From: Serratia sp. UGAL515B_01
GTDB lineage: Bacteria; Pseudomonadota; Gammaproteobacteria; Enterobacterales; Enterobacteriaceae
DNA: 64,000 nucleotides
NCBI RefSeq assembly: GCF_033095805.1
Contig: NZ_CP109901.1
Location: 3,407,766 to 3,471,765 of the forward strand
Reading direction: 5' to 3'
Shown here: positions 25,679-37,848 of the stretch, in pieces
Layout of the letters: each line of letters begins with the position of its first letter
Numbering within the stretch: position 1 is the first letter of the stretch
Position numbers and translations under genes: made by a program
Notes under the pieces: generated by a model
Told to the model about the DNA's origin: nothing
Database searches by the model: none
Seen by the model: the letters and a program-made list of their open reading frames with translations, nothing else

Positions 25679-26539
25679 TCACTCTTTGTTGGAGGAAGAT
25701 TTTTCAACCGGCGCAATCACCGACGGTTGAAATCGATTGTGCTGCATCACCGGCATCTGCCCGCGAATCGTTTTCAACATACCTCGATCCACACGCACTC
25801 TCAGTGCTGAGACCGCATCAGCATTTTCTGCCAACACGTTTCCCCAGCCATCAACCGCCAAAGTATGCCCCCAAGTGCGGCGTGTAGCTCCGTGACGCCC
25901 CACCTGTGCAGGAGCCAGGATCACACACTGATTCTCGATAGCACGTGCACGTAGCAGGATCTCCCAATGCGCCTCACCGGTAACGCGAGTGAATGCTGCT
26001 GGTACAGTGATCAGTTCCGCCCCCTGTGCACGTAGTGCCTGATACAAACCAGGAAAACGCAAATCGTAGCAAATAGTCATGCCGAGACGCCCTACGGGGG
26101 TGTCGACAACCGTCAATTGCTGGCCATGCTGATAGGTATCTGACTCACGGTAACGCGCGTGCATATCGTTAATATCAACATCAAACATATGCATTTTGTC
26201 GTAACGACCTCGAATTACCCCTTTGTCGTCAAAAAGTAGGCTACTGCTAGTCATGCGCTGTGGGTCTTCACGGCTAATCAGCGGCATAGAACCAATCAAC
26301 AACCAAACACCATAACGCCTAGCCAAATCACCTACGGCCTGTTGCAACGGGCCATTACCCTCTTTTTCTGCATGTTCACGGTAGGCTGCAGCATTCGCAA
26401 ACAACAACGCGTTTTCTGGCGTCATGACCAGCTTTATGCCAGCATTGAGCTGCTTGATTTGCTGCTCAATCTGAGCCAAATTGTTTCGCACCTGTTCAGT
26501 GCTGCACAGTTGTAGCAATGCAACATTAGCATTTTTCAT
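25679..26539 (-). CDS. Carbon-nitrogen hydrolase (nitrilase superfamily)
   Basis: A 286-residue omega-amidase/nitrilase-fold enzyme with the catalytic triad visible: E in [10 protein letters not shown] in [10 protein letters not shown] and C in [10 protein letters not shown]. It resembles Nit1-type deaminated-glutathione amidases, which repair a side product of transaminases; this identity is family inference. Its ATG overlaps the yhdP stop by 4 bp. Full length. Confidence 0.9.
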   Translation of the reverse strand: MKNANVALLQLCSTEQVRNNLAQIEQQIKQLNAGIKLVMTPENALLFANAAAYREHAEKEGNGPLQQAVGDLARRYGVWLLIGSMPLISREDPQRMTSSSLLFDDKGVIRGRYDKMHMFDVDINDMHARYRESDTYQHGQQLTVVDTPVGRLGMTICYDLRFPGLYQALRAQGAELITVPAAFTRVTGEAHWEILLRARAIENQCVILAPAQVGRHGATRRTWGHTLAVDGWGNVLAENADAVSALRVRVDRGMLKTIRGQMPVMQHNRFQPSVIAPVEKSSSNKE

Positions 26540-29500
26540 GGTGCCTTATCCTCTTTTGGCTTGCGTGACACCTCATTTACAGTGGGTTTATCCAGGCTAC
26601 CGGTAATGTTGTAGCGGATAAATGAGATCTTATTCCACAGCGGCGACAACACCCTAGAAGCGGCAAAAACCGCAGCGCCAACAATCGGGTTAATGACAAA
26701 AGCCGTGGCTACTCCAACCGTTGCCGAAATTTCTGGCGCTATCACCGCCTGCATGTCAATCTGCCGACGCACCAAATCAATTTGGCCACTCATGGCAATG
26801 TCGGCAGATAAACCATCAATCAGAAGGTTATCTGTACGCATTATGCCATCTTTCGCCTGGACAATGCCGCGTATGGAATCAAAGTACAAACCGTTGCCAA
26901 AAGTATTTCTGAAATCGAACCTTAATTTGCGCAATAGAGCGTCAAAGCTGACTAGGCGCAATATCTGCCCGGCACGTCCACCAATATCATCTACCTCACC
27001 TTTCCCCAGATTGATCTTCATGGTGCCATTCAGCGTATCAATCTGCGGCGCCCAAGGTTGTCCGTGCCAGTTCATATCAAAATCAATATCATAAGGTGCA
27101 TCTTTCAACGGGATGATCACGCCAAAGAATCTGGCAGTCTGGTCAATTTGTTTTCCCTGTAGTTTGCCTTTTAACGAACTACGTTCTTCATGGCCATTCT
27201 GTTTCCATTGACCGGTCGCATTTACGCGTCCATAGCCGGTATCAAGCAGGGCATGTTCCAATACTAGGGAGTCACCCCGGTGTTTAACATCTGCTTCAAC
27301 CTTGCCAAGATTTTGTCCCATTAGCCAACAGGATGTACAACGCAGCGTTAGTGAAGGCCACTCATGAAAAGAGACATTTTCAGTCTTAGCTAGCGAATTA
27401 GTCGCCTCTTTATTGTTCTTATCGTCTGAAAACTGAGGATTGTAATATAGATACCCGAGATCCAGCCGCCATAAGCCGTTATTCGGCATAGACAGACTAC
27501 CTTCGATTTCCTTACCCTTAGCCGTGACGGTTGTACCCGCCACCCGCTGTTCCACTACGAGTTGAAGTTTATGCCAGGCTTGTCCACCCACGATCAATTG
27601 AGGGGTGCTAAGTGCTACGCTGGTCGGGAAATTGAAACCTTTAACCTTGCCTGTACTTCCTTCAGGTTTCATCGCGGTTTTCAACAATGCTAACCATTGT
27701 TCGCCGTTCAGTGCGGGCAGGTTAAGTGACAGTGACTCATCTTTGGGTAATTCAGGAAGGCGATTACTACCGGTTTGCCATACGCCACGTGTCAATGTTA
27801 CCTGCTGTTTGGCCAATAGCCATTCGCTGTTGAAGTGATTTTGTTCGCCGACGCTGCCATTAAGCACAAATCCATGCAGCCCCCCTTTTACCTTCACACC
27901 GACTGCTAAAGCCTCTCCTGCTTTCTTATCAAGCGGAGCAGGTAAGTGACTATTCACTTTTTTCAGATCGGCATTAATACCGATGTCATAACTGGGATTG
28001 CCCTTATGCGGCAAATCGATCGCTGCCTGCCCTTGCCAAGCAACACTACCGTCGAGCGTTTTGGCAATGTCAGGTGGTATACCTTCAATGCTGGCCGGTT
28101 GCCAGTTCCCTTTCAACCCAATATTGACCTGATAACGTTGTTTGTCTTCCAAGGTGTCGAAGTGGATAACCAACGGTTGCCCAAACCAATGTGCCGTTAG
28201 GGTATCACCCTCCAGATTGCCGTTATTAAACCGGAATTTTCCACTTACTCTCTCTAACTGACTCCCTAGGGGGTTGATTCGTAATGCGTTGTTATTGAGA
28301 GTCACTTCACCCTTAGCTAGGACCTTTTCACCATTTAAGGGTATCTCTAGGTGTAAGCGCCCACTTACACTACCACCAACCTGCAGCTCACCTAACGCAG
28401 AACCTACCGAATCATCCAGCGGCGTTTGTTTAAAATAATCGTGTATATCCTGTCCGTCGCCGGTAACTTCGGCATCGACAAACAGCTTTTCCTTCAGATA
28501 ATCCGGAATAACAGCCGCAATATTCCGACCGGCTACCTTACCAAGATAGGCCTGCGGTGCATTCATCTGCAAACCATTGTTGGCAAAATCAAGATCGATT
28601 GCCAAATCATTCAGCGCCGGCCAGTCTGGCTGGAACTGAAAGGTCGCGTGACGCAATGGGACATAAACCTGGAACTGACCATCATTCTCCTTGTAAGGGA
28701 AATGACGGGGATTGCCAGCATAGATAAGAGTGGCATTATCTGCCTGGCCTCCCTGTATCGCCCCAGTAAGATAGTCTACCAAATGCTTTCCCATCAGAGG
28801 TTCTGGGAAATAACGCCAGGCATCGGCCCCATCGAACAAACGAATACCTGCCAGGATATCCAACCAAGGTTCACCGTTGGCAGGCTGTTGGTAACGGAAA
28901 TCACCGTTAACCCATAAAGACTTGGCTTTCACATCCAACCCTTTACTGGCGATTTGCCACCCATTGGCATTGTATTGCCAACTCAAAGCCCCCTTCGCAC
29001 TGTTTATTTGCAACGGTGCACGGAACATATCACCGTAAGGCATTGTGCTGTTGTTAAGACCCAAAGTTAGACGGCCATTTTCTACACTCCCCGAGAGTGT
29101 GCCAGAAAAGTGATTTATACCCGGTAGGAATTGCCAGTGCTGCCAGCTAAGATCCTGCCAAAAGGCCTGAAAACGCGTTTTTTCCGGCTGTTTCAGCGGT
29201 ATGTCCAACGCTAACGCCTTGAGATTTCCCTGGGGTTGCAGATCTTTCCAGCGCTCAAGTATATTTGGGCTGAGGAAAGAAAAAGTAGGAAGTAGCGCTT
29301 CAAGACGCTCAAGCTGGATACCCACAGCGCGAATGCGTAGCTCTTCGTTCTGATTTGGCCCCATAAACCCGGTATTCTCTGGCAACCATAATGCGATAAA
29401 TGTTCCTGGAGCCCAGGCCTGTCCGTCAGTTTTCAGGTTCAGCTGCGGGACATTAACCTGCCAGCCGTTACCCACACGCTCTAGCGCCAATGCTAGATTA

Positions 29501-30345
29501 TCAACCGCCAAATTGTGTTGCTCGTTACTACTTGACCAACTGGCTACCCCTTGTTTGAGTAAGGCGTTAGCACCGTATATTTCACCATTCTGGATATTCA
29601 GCCAGGCTGAAAGGCTAAAATCTGCGCTTTCCAGGCCCGTGTTGATTCTCAGCCAACGGCTGAACCACGGCTTCATGTCAATATTATCGGCCTGCATATA
29701 GACTGTGCCGGTATTCAACAACCCTTGTTCATCACGCAAATCCAGACGCAACTGCACGACACCATGCTGACCATTTAGCGTAGAAAGACTGAGTTGACCT
29801 TCAGCTCGATGGCGATTATGGCTATTGAGCCAGGTCATCTGTGGAATGTGGAATTCTGCGCGTGCCCCTGACGGCGTCAGGAAAGAAACGCGGCTATTAC
29901 GAAGATCAAAACGACCGAGTTGGTAAAGGAACAAATCGCTCACGCTGCTCGGTGTAATGGTATTTCCATTATTTTCACTACCACCGAGAGTGGTATTAAG
30001 ATCAAGCTGAAACTGATGAAAGGTAAGATCGCGGAACTGCCAGCGAAGGTGAAGCAGTGATTGCCACACATCCAACGCCAACGTAACTCGTGCAATTTTC
30101 ATCGAACTTTGTGGCAGAGTGAGGTGGATATTGTGCACTTCCAACGTTGGCCCAAAAGTCTCCCAACTGCCTTGAACAAAATCGGCGTCAACTGGCACCC
30201 CAGAGATTGCCTGCAATTGTACCAGAATTTGCGGACGGAAATGATTCAGCTCAGGCAGGACTAAGCGCAACCCACTGATCAGCAACGCCACAACGACAAT
30301 CAAAATGGCGCCTGTAGCTAACAGGATCCCGGGCAGTCGCCTCAC
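26536..30345 (-). CDS. yhdP: AsmA-like intermembrane phospholipid transporter YhdP
   Basis: A 1269-residue protein; I place the start at GTG 30345 (VRRLPGILLATGAILIVVVAL) because AAGGAG lies 7 nt upstream and this matches the E. coli N-terminus. One N-terminal membrane anchor is followed by a very long repetitive beta-strand periplasmic groove (DUF3971/AsmA_2) ending at a conserved ITGSLDKPTVNEVSRKPKED. YhdP bridges the inner and outer membranes together with TamB and YdbH and helps carry phospholipids outward. Confidence 0.95.
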   Translation of the reverse strand: MRRLPGILLATGAILIVVVALLISGLRLVLPELNHFRPQILVQLQAISGVPVDADFVQGSWETFGPTLEVHNIHLTLPQSSMKIARVTLALDVWQSLLHLRWQFRDLTFHQFQLDLNTTLGGSENNGNTITPSSVSDLFLYQLGRFDLRNSRVSFLTPSGARAEFHIPQMTWLNSHNRHRAEGQLSLSTLNGQHGVVQLRLDLRDEQGLLNTGTVYMQADNIDMKPWFSRWLRINTGLESADFSLSAWLNIQNGEIYGANALLKQGVASWSSSNEQHNLAVDNLALALERVGNGWQVNVPQLNLKTDGQAWAPGTFIALWLPENTGFMGPNQNEELRIRAVGIQLERLEALLPTFSFLSPNILERWKDLQPQGNLKALALDIPLKQPEKTRFQAFWQDLSWQHWQFLPGINHFSGTLSGSVENGRLTLGLNNSTMPYGDMFRAPLQINSAKGALSWQYNANGWQIASKGLDVKAKSLWVNGDFRYQQPANGEPWLDILAGIRLFDGADAWRYFPEPLMGKHLVDYLTGAIQGGQADNATLIYAGNPRHFPYKENDGQFQVYVPLRHATFQFQPDWPALNDLAIDLDFANNGLQMNAPQAYLGKVAGRNIAAVIPDYLKEKLFVDAEVTGDGQDIHDYFKQTPLDDSVGSALGELQVGGSVSGRLHLEIPLNGEKVLAKGEVTLNNNALRINPLGSQLERVSGKFRFNNGNLEGDTLTAHWFGQPLVIHFDTLEDKQRYQVNIGLKGNWQPASIEGIPPDIAKTLDGSVAWQGQAAIDLPHKGNPSYDIGINADLKKVNSHLPAPLDKKAGEALAVGVKVKGGLHGFVLNGSVGEQNHFNSEWLLAKQQVTLTRGVWQTGSNRLPELPKDESLSLNLPALNGEQWLALLKTAMKPEGSTGKVKGFNFPTSVALSTPQLIVGGQAWHKLQLVVEQRVAGTTVTAKGKEIEGSLSMPNNGLWRLDLGYLYYNPQFSDDKNNKEATNSLAKTENVSFHEWPSLTLRCTSCWLMGQNLGKVEADVKHRGDSLVLEHALLDTGYGRVNATGQWKQNGHEERSSLKGKLQGKQIDQTARFFGVIIPLKDAPYDIDFDMNWHGQPWAPQIDTLNGTMKINLGKGEVDDIGGRAGQILRLVSFDALLRKLRFDFRNTFGNGLYFDSIRGIVQAKDGIMRTDNLLIDGLSADIAMSGQIDLVRRQIDMQAVIAPEISATVGVATAFVINPIVGAAVFAASRVLSPLWNKISFIRYNITGSLDKPTVNEVSRKPKEDKAP

Positions 30346-30451
30346 ATATTTCTCCTTGTTTCCGTTGACTGGCAACAGAAATTCTTCTGCACTCGCAGGC
30401 TTAGCATGCTGCCCCCCTACAATGTAGGTGTTTTATTTACCCGCAAGCGGA

Positions 30452-31921
30452 TTACATCATTACCACGTCAAACTGTTCTTGGCTGTATAGCGGTTCGATC
30501 TGGACCTTAACCTGTTTACCAACAAAGATTTCTACTTCAGCCAGCGCGTGTGATTCTTCACCTTTCAGTGCCTCACCTACAGCAGCAGACGCGTAGACCA
30601 GGAAACGGTCTGAATCATAGGCATGATGAACACGTACAACCTCACGCATGATCTCATAACAAACGGTTTCAACCGTTTTGACCGTCCCGCGCCCCTGACA
30701 CGTAGGGCAATCGTTACACAGCACATGCTCAATACTTTCACGCGTACGTTTACGCGTCATTTCAACTAATCCTAGTTGAGAAAAGCCGTTAATCGTGGTT
30801 TTTACGCGATCTTTGCTCAATGCCTGTTCTAGCGAGTGCAATACACGTCGGCGGTGCTCTTCATTAATCATATCAATGAAATCAATGATGATGATGCCAC
30901 CCAGATTACGCAGCCGTAATTGACGAGCAATTGCCTGTGTCGCTTCAATGTTAGTGTTGAAGATGGTTTCTTCAAGATTACGGTGACCAACAAACGCACC
31001 AGTATTAATATCCACAGTGGTCATAGCTTCGGTTTGATCGATGATAAGGTAGCCACCCGATTTTAATTCGACCTTGCGCTCCAACGCCCGCTGGATCTCA
31101 TTCTCAACATCATACAGATCGAAAATCGGCTGACTGCCAGTGTATAGCTCCAGTTTCTTGGTGATATCAGGTATATACTCGCCTGTGAATTCAACCAACT
31201 GATCATGCGTCAGGCGGGAGTCAACGCGGATACGGTCCAGTGCTGCGCCCGCAAAATCACGCAGGATACGCTGCGCCAGCGCCAGTTCACCGTAAAGCTT
31301 ATATTTGGTCTGGTTACGCTTCTTACGTTCCATTACCTTAATCCACAAACGCTTAAGGAAAGCGGCGTCCTGCGCTAATTCCTCCTCGCCAATCCCCTCA
31401 GCTGCGGTGCGAATGATAAAGCCACCCAGTTCATCACAATATCCTGCCACAGCACGTTTCAAGCGTTCGCGTTCAGCTTCACTTTCAATACGCTGGGAAA
31501 CACCTACGTGTGCCGCTCCTGGCATAAATACCAGATAGCGTGAAGGTAAAGTGATATCTGTAGTAAGGCGCGCACCTTTGGTGCCCAGCGGATCTTTCAC
31601 CACCTGGACCATCAAATCCTGTCCCTGACGCACAAGTTCAGCGATGTCACGCACATGGAAGTTCTTTTGCTCATCGCCGGCGACACATTCGGTGTGCGGC
31701 ATAATATCCGAAGCGTGCAGGAAGGCGGCTTTATCTAGGCCAATGTCGACAAAAGCGGCCTGCATGCCAGGTAAAACACGACTGACTCGGCCTTTATAAA
31801 TATTACCGACGATGCCACGTTTGGCTTCACGCTCTATATGGATTTCTTGCAGAATACCACCGTCTATATAGGCAACTCGCGTTTCAGAAGGTGTGATATT
31901 AACCAGTAGTTCAGCTGTCAT
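30452..31921 (-). CDS. rng: Ribonuclease G
   Basis: A 489-residue endoribonuclease: N-terminal S1 domain (GNIYKGRVSRVLPGMQAAFVDI), RNase-H-like and DNase-I-like catalytic region with IIIDFIDM and the zinc-link CNDCPTCQGRG. Matures the 5' end of 16S rRNA and decays some mRNAs. Unlike RNase E it lacks a long C-terminal scaffold. Next to maf and mre genes as in E. coli. Confidence 0.96.
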   Translation of the reverse strand: MTAELLVNITPSETRVAYIDGGILQEIHIEREAKRGIVGNIYKGRVSRVLPGMQAAFVDIGLDKAAFLHASDIMPHTECVAGDEQKNFHVRDIAELVRQGQDLMVQVVKDPLGTKGARLTTDITLPSRYLVFMPGAAHVGVSQRIESEAERERLKRAVAGYCDELGGFIIRTAAEGIGEEELAQDAAFLKRLWIKVMERKKRNQTKYKLYGELALAQRILRDFAGAALDRIRVDSRLTHDQLVEFTGEYIPDITKKLELYTGSQPIFDLYDVENEIQRALERKVELKSGGYLIIDQTEAMTTVDINTGAFVGHRNLEETIFNTNIEATQAIARQLRLRNLGGIIIIDFIDMINEEHRRRVLHSLEQALSKDRVKTTINGFSQLGLVEMTRKRTRESIEHVLCNDCPTCQGRGTVKTVETVCYEIMREVVRVHHAYDSDRFLVYASAAVGEALKGEESHALAEVEIFVGKQVKVQIEPLYSQEQFDVVMM

Positions 31922-31986
31922 GCTTTCTCCTCAGAACCGATGAACGCCTTTATGCTATGTATGGCAAAGGGGCAAGAATCATGCCC

Positions 31987-32571
31987 TCAAACGGTTCTTA
32001 TATCTCGTAATGCGACAAAGTTACTGAGCAGCTCATATGTTTCGACCAACGGCAACCCCATTACCGCATGATAACTTCCGGTTATCGTTCTAACGAAACA
32101 CCCACCCTTGCCTTGAATTCCATAAGCACCCGCTTTATCCATCGGTTCGCCCGTTGCAATGTAGTCGTGAATATCCTGCTGTGACAAATTGCGAAACGTG
32201 ACATCGGTACTCACCAATTGACATTGGACATTGTGTCTATCGGCAATCGCGACGGCTGTCATCACACGATGCTGTTTACCGGATAACGCGGCCAACATCT
32301 GTGCCGCATGCGCTTCATCACGTGGTTTTTCCAGTACTTGCCCGTTCAGTACCACAATCGTATCGGCACCCAACACTGGCCAATCCTGCTGCACCATATC
32401 CACACCGGCCCTGGCTTTATCCTGCGCCAGACGACAAACGTAATCCTCGGCGGTTTCTCCCGTCAAACGCTGTTCTTTTGTATTCGTCAGGATCACTTCA
32501 AACGGAAAACCAAGCAGGGTCAACAATTCATGTCTGCGCGGGGAGCCGGAAGCAAGATATAGCGAGAACAT
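31987..32571 (-). CDS. Maf-type nucleoside triphosphate pyrophosphatase YhdE
   Basis: A 194-residue protein starting [17 protein letters not shown] (ATG 32571; 10 bp after the mreD stop). It contains SGSPRR, the substrate loop [11 protein letters not shown] and [11 protein letters not shown]. The family hydrolyses dTTP, UTP and some modified nucleotides, cleaning the nucleotide pool. Candidate name yhdE (maf). Confidence 0.93.
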   Translation of the reverse strand: MFSLYLASGSPRRHELLTLLGFPFEVILTNTKEQRLTGETAEDYVCRLAQDKARAGVDMVQQDWPVLGADTIVVLNGQVLEKPRDEAHAAQMLAALSGKQHRVMTAVAIADRHNVQCQLVSTDVTFRNLSQQDIHDYIATGEPMDKAGAYGIQGKGGCFVRTITGSYHAVMGLPLVETYELLSNFVALRDIRTV

Positions 32572-32581
32572 TAATATAACC

Positions 32582-33070
32582 TCATTGCACGGCAAACTGG
32601 CGGCGGATCTTACGCATCAAGAGGAATAGCCACGGCCAAAGTACACCGTTTACGACACTGCTCCAGAACATCTCAGGGTGAAAAGAAACGTTGATAACTA
32701 AAAACTCAGCCCAGAAAACGACAACATCCAGCGCTAACGATAACAACACTACGATCAGCGCTTGCTGCCACAGTGCCATATTGCGAAATAATTGGAATTT
32801 GAACGCGACCAGATAAGCAATGATCCCCATCGCAAGTGCACGCACGCCGAGCGTAGACCCGAGAACCAGGTCCATGATCAACCCCAGAACAAAACCTGTG
32901 CCAACATTAACCCGATGCGGTAACGCCATCACCCAGTAAGTCAGAATAAGCAACAACCAAGAAGGCCGAAACATATAGATTTGCTCCGGCCAGGGCATGA
33001 TTTGCAGCACGAGCGCCACTAAAAATGATAACCAGATTATCCAACGTCCGTTGCTGCGGTAGCGGTTCAT
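32582..33070 (-). CDS. mreD: Rod-shape protein MreD
   Basis: A 162-residue inner-membrane protein with five predicted transmembrane segments. Overlaps mreC by 4 bp. Part of the elongasome linking MreB filaments to peptidoglycan synthesis. Confidence 0.95.
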   Translation of the reverse strand: MNRYRSNGRWIIWLSFLVALVLQIMPWPEQIYMFRPSWLLLILTYWVMALPHRVNVGTGFVLGLIMDLVLGSTLGVRALAMGIIAYLVAFKFQLFRNMALWQQALIVVLLSLALDVVVFWAEFLVINVSFHPEMFWSSVVNGVLWPWLFLLMRKIRRQFAVQ

Positions 33071-34068
33071 CGTGTAGCTCCGGTTCGGGCGGGATCACTG
33101 CTGGCGACCGGCGGTAAATTGCTGCTAACCTCTGGTGCTGGTGGCCCCATAACATCAACCGGTGGCAAGACCTGTGGCAACATCTGCATCAACCGCTCAT
33201 TTGCGACACGGTGCACATCCTCAGGCGGCAGGGGCATATCTCCATTGCGATCGGCACCCCACAGCAACAACAGATAACGCAAACGTTGCAAACCTGCTGT
33301 CGGTCGTGCCTGAATAACGGTATAGGCACGCTGATTGTCTACTTTCACAGAAGAAACTACTGCAACCGGGTAGCCTTCGGGAAAACGCCCCCCCAGGCCT
33401 GAAGTCACCAGCACATCCCCCACACGGATATCTGTATTACCCGGCAAATGTTCAAGCTGCAAATCATCGGCACAACCACTTCCCGCAGCGATCACGCGAA
33501 TATCGTTACGCAAAACCTGGATCGGTAACGCATGAGAAGCATCACAAATCAACAAGACACGGCTGGTCTTTTTAGCCACCGCAACAACCTGCCCGACCAC
33601 GCCTTTATCGCTGATCACCGGTTGGCCTTCATAAACACCGTTATCAGACCCTTTATCGATCACGACCTGATCGCTATAAGGGTCAGAACCAGTCGACATC
33701 ACCTGAGTGACCATTTTGTGTTCGTCCTGACGCAAAGGCGAACCCAACAATTCACGCAGACGAGCATTTTCCTGTTTAAATTGGCCAAGAAGAAGTATAT
33801 CGCTGTTTTTAAGCAGTAATTCTTGCCGTAGAGCACGGTTTTCCAATTCCAACTGTTGGCGGGTAGCCAGCGTTTCCGAAACGCTGTCCAAAACTTTACG
33901 TGGTCCATTAGCCAAAAAGTAAAAAGGGCTGACTGCGGTATCCATGTAGTTTCGTATTGTAACGAAAGTACCGAGCCGGCTATCTGCAACGATCAGGGCT
34001 ATTGCCGCAATCACTGCCAAGAGAAGGCGTAGCTGCAGGGAAGGCCCCCTGCTGAAAATCGGCTTCAT
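33067..34068 (-). CDS. mreC: Rod-shape protein MreC
   Basis: A 333-residue bitopic protein: short cytoplasmic start, membrane segment at about 14-30, coiled coil at about 65-105 ([20 protein letters not shown]) and periplasmic beta domains. The proline-rich tail ([18 protein letters not shown]) is variable. Activates PBP2 in the elongation machinery. Confidence 0.95.
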   Translation of the reverse strand: MKPIFSRGPSLQLRLLLAVIAAIALIVADSRLGTFVTIRNYMDTAVSPFYFLANGPRKVLDSVSETLATRQQLELENRALRQELLLKNSDILLLGQFKQENARLRELLGSPLRQDEHKMVTQVMSTGSDPYSDQVVIDKGSDNGVYEGQPVISDKGVVGQVVAVAKKTSRVLLICDASHALPIQVLRNDIRVIAAGSGCADDLQLEHLPGNTDIRVGDVLVTSGLGGRFPEGYPVAVVSSVKVDNQRAYTVIQARPTAGLQRLRYLLLLWGADRNGDMPLPPEDVHRVANERLMQMLPQVLPPVDVMGPPAPEVSSNLPPVASSDPARTGATR

Positions 34069-34165
34069 AAATTATGCGCGTTCCTCGACAACAAAATGTG
34101 GAATCGCCCCAGATGCTTTACGATTGCTATCATCTGAATCGATCCCATCACTCTTGGGCTGCTGA

Positions 34166-35529
<1,364 letters not shown>

Positions 35530-37461
35530 TTAAACATGATAACGGCGCGAATATTTTTTGCGGTTGAGATCAATCGGCTCGGGCGAAGCAAAAAAGTCGC
35601 CTTGTCCACCAAGTATCCCACGTTCTTTTAACGTCTGCCATTCGTTACGCGTACGCACGCTGGCGGCAAAAACCTTCGCACGAGTCCCTTCGCAAGCACC
35701 TGTCAGGCTCTGAACAAACAACTTGTTTTCATCACGGCGGTCAATACTCCGCACCAAGCCTGGGTGGAGCTTGACGATCTCCACAGGTAGCGACTTAATA
35801 TACGAGGTACTAACTACGGTTAACCCAGCCTGAGAAACCGCAAGTCGGCATCCCAATCCGCTAAGTAATCGCAACACTGGACGCAAACGGTCGATATGTT
35901 GACACATATCAGCCTCAGCAAGTTCAATGAGAATTCGTTGACGATGACTTTTTTCACACTGTAACAGGGTATCACGCAGCCAGCGTTGAAAACTGTTCTG
36001 CAATAATGAATCAACACACAATGGAAATGCCAGCGTCTCTTCAGGCCAGAGGGCCAATAACGGAATAATCTGATTTATCTGCAGACGATCATAGTTCTCT
36101 GCCAGTCCGAACTGTTTTATCAACGGCATAAACTCAGCGGGCAGTAGCTCTTGTGTACCATCATAAATCCGGCTCATAATCTCACGGTGATGTACCTCGC
36201 CTTCAACCGTAACGGCCGGTTTTTGGTACAACCGTGGTCCACCACGCGCTAACACCTGTTCGAGCAACGTTCGCCATTTTACACTCCCGCGCCCTTTCTC
36301 AGGAACATTACTGTCATAAACATACCAGCCGTTTTCACCCTGCAAAGTAGCATGCCGAGTAGCCTGCTCAGCATAATCGATAACTTGTTCCGCTGTTTGC
36401 CCACTGCGGTAAGCAACAATACCTATGTGTAGGAAGGCGTCACGGTCGATTAACGCAGTTGACGGCAACGAATCGATGGCATTGACCAGCTGTGCTGCAA
36501 TAACATCGGCTTCTTTCAGAGTGCGATGGGGCAGCAATACCGTAAAATCGCTGTGGAAATAACGAGCTAGCAATGCAGCTGGGTAACGCATGACGAAAGT
36601 AGATAGCAGGTTGACCAGCGAGAACATCAGTTCCTGTACCGCCGAGTTGCCATGAACTCCACGCAAGGTATCGAAATCAGGTAAACGTACCATCATCACA
36701 ATCCCGTGTGAGCCTTCGTCTTCTAGTTGAGTAGTCAGCTGATTATCAAAGAATAACCGGTTATTCAGACCGGTTTTGGCATCTTGCGCGGTAAAAGCCC
36801 GGATCAGCGTATCAACTCGGCTACGTTCCTCACGTGCTTCAACCAGGTCCGCCAACAGGCGGTCCAATGCGCTACTCACACTGGCTGGCCATTCGCGCAC
36901 ATCGCCCTTAAGTACTTCTTCGCGTTCACCGTTGAGAATGCGCCGAGCACGGCGTTCAAGACGCTCTTCACCAACAGCCTGTTCACGCAACCAGCGTAAG
37001 CTGAACAGCAAGATCATCAGCATAAGAATGATCGACACCGTCATCGCTGCTGTCGACTTTAATGAACGCACATCGCTGGCAAACGGATCAAGATAAGTCA
37101 CCTTCAACTTAACCCCAGGATGCTGCATCATTTCCAACGAAACTTGCCGATAATCGTAAGCCGCATTCCAAGGAAGTTTTATCTTCGGCAATTGGTAAGA
37201 GAAAAGATTGCTGGTTTCCGTCTCTGCACTGATTGAAACAATACCCAATGAACGCATCACCAAAGGTAACCAGCTAGGATGTTCTTGCACTGGCTCAAGC
37301 AACATTGCCTGATCGAGAGAGGTTGCCAGTGCTTCAAGGCGACGTTCCATGCGGTCCTGAGTGACATAGAAAAAACTGTATGAGCACCCCATCAGCATTA
37401 AGAACATAGCCAGTACGACGAGCAGGGTAATTAGTGCAGAGAGTTTGGTTGTGAATCTCAT
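35530..37461 (-). CDS. csrD: RNase E specificity factor CsrD
   Basis: A 643-residue membrane protein: two N-terminal membrane segments bracketing a periplasmic domain (residues about 10-160), a HAMP-like/coiled linker, a degenerate GGDEF domain (HSDFT in place of GGDEF, about residue 300) and a degenerate EAL domain (ELAEADM). Neither is expected to make or break cyclic di-GMP. CsrD binds EIIA-Glc and targets the CsrB/CsrC RNAs for RNase E decay, freeing CsrA. Confidence 0.94.
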   Translation of the reverse strand: MRFTTKLSALITLLVVLAMFLMLMGCSYSFFYVTQDRMERRLEALATSLDQAMLLEPVQEHPSWLPLVMRSLGIVSISAETETSNLFSYQLPKIKLPWNAAYDYRQVSLEMMQHPGVKLKVTYLDPFASDVRSLKSTAAMTVSIILMLMILLFSLRWLREQAVGEERLERRARRILNGEREEVLKGDVREWPASVSSALDRLLADLVEAREERSRVDTLIRAFTAQDAKTGLNNRLFFDNQLTTQLEDEGSHGIVMMVRLPDFDTLRGVHGNSAVQELMFSLVNLLSTFVMRYPAALLARYFHSDFTVLLPHRTLKEADVIAAQLVNAIDSLPSTALIDRDAFLHIGIVAYRSGQTAEQVIDYAEQATRHATLQGENGWYVYDSNVPEKGRGSVKWRTLLEQVLARGGPRLYQKPAVTVEGEVHHREIMSRIYDGTQELLPAEFMPLIKQFGLAENYDRLQINQIIPLLALWPEETLAFPLCVDSLLQNSFQRWLRDTLLQCEKSHRQRILIELAEADMCQHIDRLRPVLRLLSGLGCRLAVSQAGLTVVSTSYIKSLPVEIVKLHPGLVRSIDRRDENKLFVQSLTGACEGTRAKVFAASVRTRNEWQTLKERGILGGQGDFFASPEPIDLNRKKYSRRYHV

Positions 37462-37848
37462 CCCTGTGCCTTGTTCGCAATGATTGTGTGAATAGTTACC
37501 TTTTGATGTATACCCAAGCTACTTCAAGATACCAGGTTGTTGGCTGAACCCATTCGCCCTAGTCAGGACGCTGTTTATACTGCTCAAGCCCCAGAGCTTA
37601 CCACCTGCAACTAGAATTATTCAGAGTACAAAGGCCCGCTACCGCTTAAATAGATACAATACGATAACCTGATTTTAAAATTATAAGAGCGTACCCTTTC
37701 CCTTAACAAGGGTCAGGTTATCTTTACCGGCCTATCAAGCATAGGCAATAATGAAAAAAACAACTTAACACCTTTTTTGTCTTTATATCAGGGCATACAT
37801 TCTTGTTAACACATTCATATAAAATATGAAATCAAGGGAAAAATCGAC
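37462..37848. other. csrD-acuI divergent region
   Basis: 387 bp. It holds a YPAL-like repeat (37509-37629) and a perfect 10-bp inverted repeat with a 40-bp gap, GATAACCTGA at 37663-37672 and TCAGGTTATC at 37713-37722, within the likely acuI promoter. Confidence 0.45.
37509..37629. repeat. YPAL-like palindromic repeat
   Basis: Begins TATACCCAAGCTACTTCAAG and ends AACTAGAATTATTCAGAG; the central CAAGCCCCAGAGCTTACC module matches the copy at 23873-24000. Confidence 0.55.
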
